Assembly: GCA_009702305.1 (NCBI GenBank)
Contig: WLIH01000136.1
Span: 1-7,067 of the forward strand
Length of the DNA stretch: 7,067 nt
Origin: Actinomycetota bacterium
GTDB taxonomy: Bacteria; Actinomycetota; Actinomycetes; Propionibacteriales; Nocardioidaceae
Reading direction: 5' to 3'
In this document: one piece after another, positions 6,926-7,067 of the stretch
Numbering within the stretch: position 1 is the first letter of the stretch
Layout: every line of letters begins with the position of its first letter
The notes under the pieces: generated by a model
Told to the model about the DNA's origin: nothing
Database searches by the model: none
The model's input: the letters and a program-made list of their open reading frames with translations, nothing else
Program-made: the position numbers and the translations under genes

Positions 6926-7067
6926 TCAGGTGAGCGCGGGCGTCTTGAGCGACTCGAGGACCGAGTCGATCAGGCCGTACTCGACCGCCTGCTCGGCCGT
7001 GAGGATCTTGTCGCGCTCGATGTCGCGGCTGACCTCCTCGATCGCCTTGCCGCTGTGCTCGCTGATC
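6926..7067 (-). CDS. clpP: ATP-dependent Clp protease proteolytic subunit ClpP (C-terminal part only)
   Basis: Only the last 46 codons and the TGA are in the window; the gene runs off the right edge. The visible peptide starts ISEHSGKAIEEV and contains IERDKILTAEQAVEYGLID, the C-terminal handle region of the serine protease ClpP. The Asp in IERDK aligns with the third catalytic-triad residue (D171 of mature E. coli ClpP); the Ser and His lie outside the window. ClpP forms a double-heptamer chamber that degrades substrates delivered by ClpX. Actinobacteria commonly carry clpP1-clpP2-clpX in that order, so by position this is probably the clpP2-like copy, but the fragment is too short to decide. 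It is co-oriented with clpX. Confidence 0.92.
   Translation of the reverse strand, partial: ISEHSGKAIEEVSRDIERDKILTAEQAVEYGLIDSVLESLKTPALT

Overview
This window is high-GC actinobacterial chromosome, most likely from the Nocardioides/Propionibacteriales side of the phylum. That placement is an inference. It rests on the clpP-clpX order, the strong G/C third-position bias, apparently leaderless promoters (TANNNT followed by 6 nt and ATG), a KstR-type operator, and an intergenic repeat family built on GTCGAGTAG/CTACTCGAC. No phage, transposase, CRISPR or RNA gene is visible.

Layout from left to right. Positions 1-1312 (minus) hold nearly all of folC, lacking only the extreme C-terminus. A 67-bp divergent gap carries a probable leaderless promoter for an aryl/benzyl-alcohol-type zinc dehydrogenase (1380-2477, plus), with a dyad matching the published KstR consensus over its -10 region. 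A 92-bp gap then carries a second leaderless promoter, with a perfect 17-bp palindrome between the expected -35 and -10 positions, ahead of valS (2570-5182, plus). This valyl-tRNA synthetase is of the archaeal-like class ([10 protein letters not shown] block, no C-terminal coiled-coil arm). The valS/clpX convergent gap (5183-5454) is filled with repeats: three full 32/33-bp tandem units, a longer fourth unit, an inverted relative containing an 11-bp stem, and a hairpin directly after the clpX stop. clpX (5455-6738, minus) follows, then a 187-bp leader/intergenic region with two hairpins, then the last 46 codons of a clpP (6926-7067, minus).

Functionally these are mostly housekeeping genes: ClpX unfolds substrates for ClpP, ValRS charges and proofreads tRNA-Val, and FolC adds glutamates to folates. 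The alcohol dehydrogenase is the accessory gene. In many actinobacteria clpX, valS and folC lie in this order on one strand. Here valS, together with the dehydrogenase, faces the other way and encodes the archaeal-like form, which suggests local inversion or replacement. I see no clearly new multi-gene system. The points most worth a second look are the KstR-like operator, the archaeal-like inverted valS, the palindrome in its promoter, and the repeat array whose short units look like internally deleted copies of the longer one.
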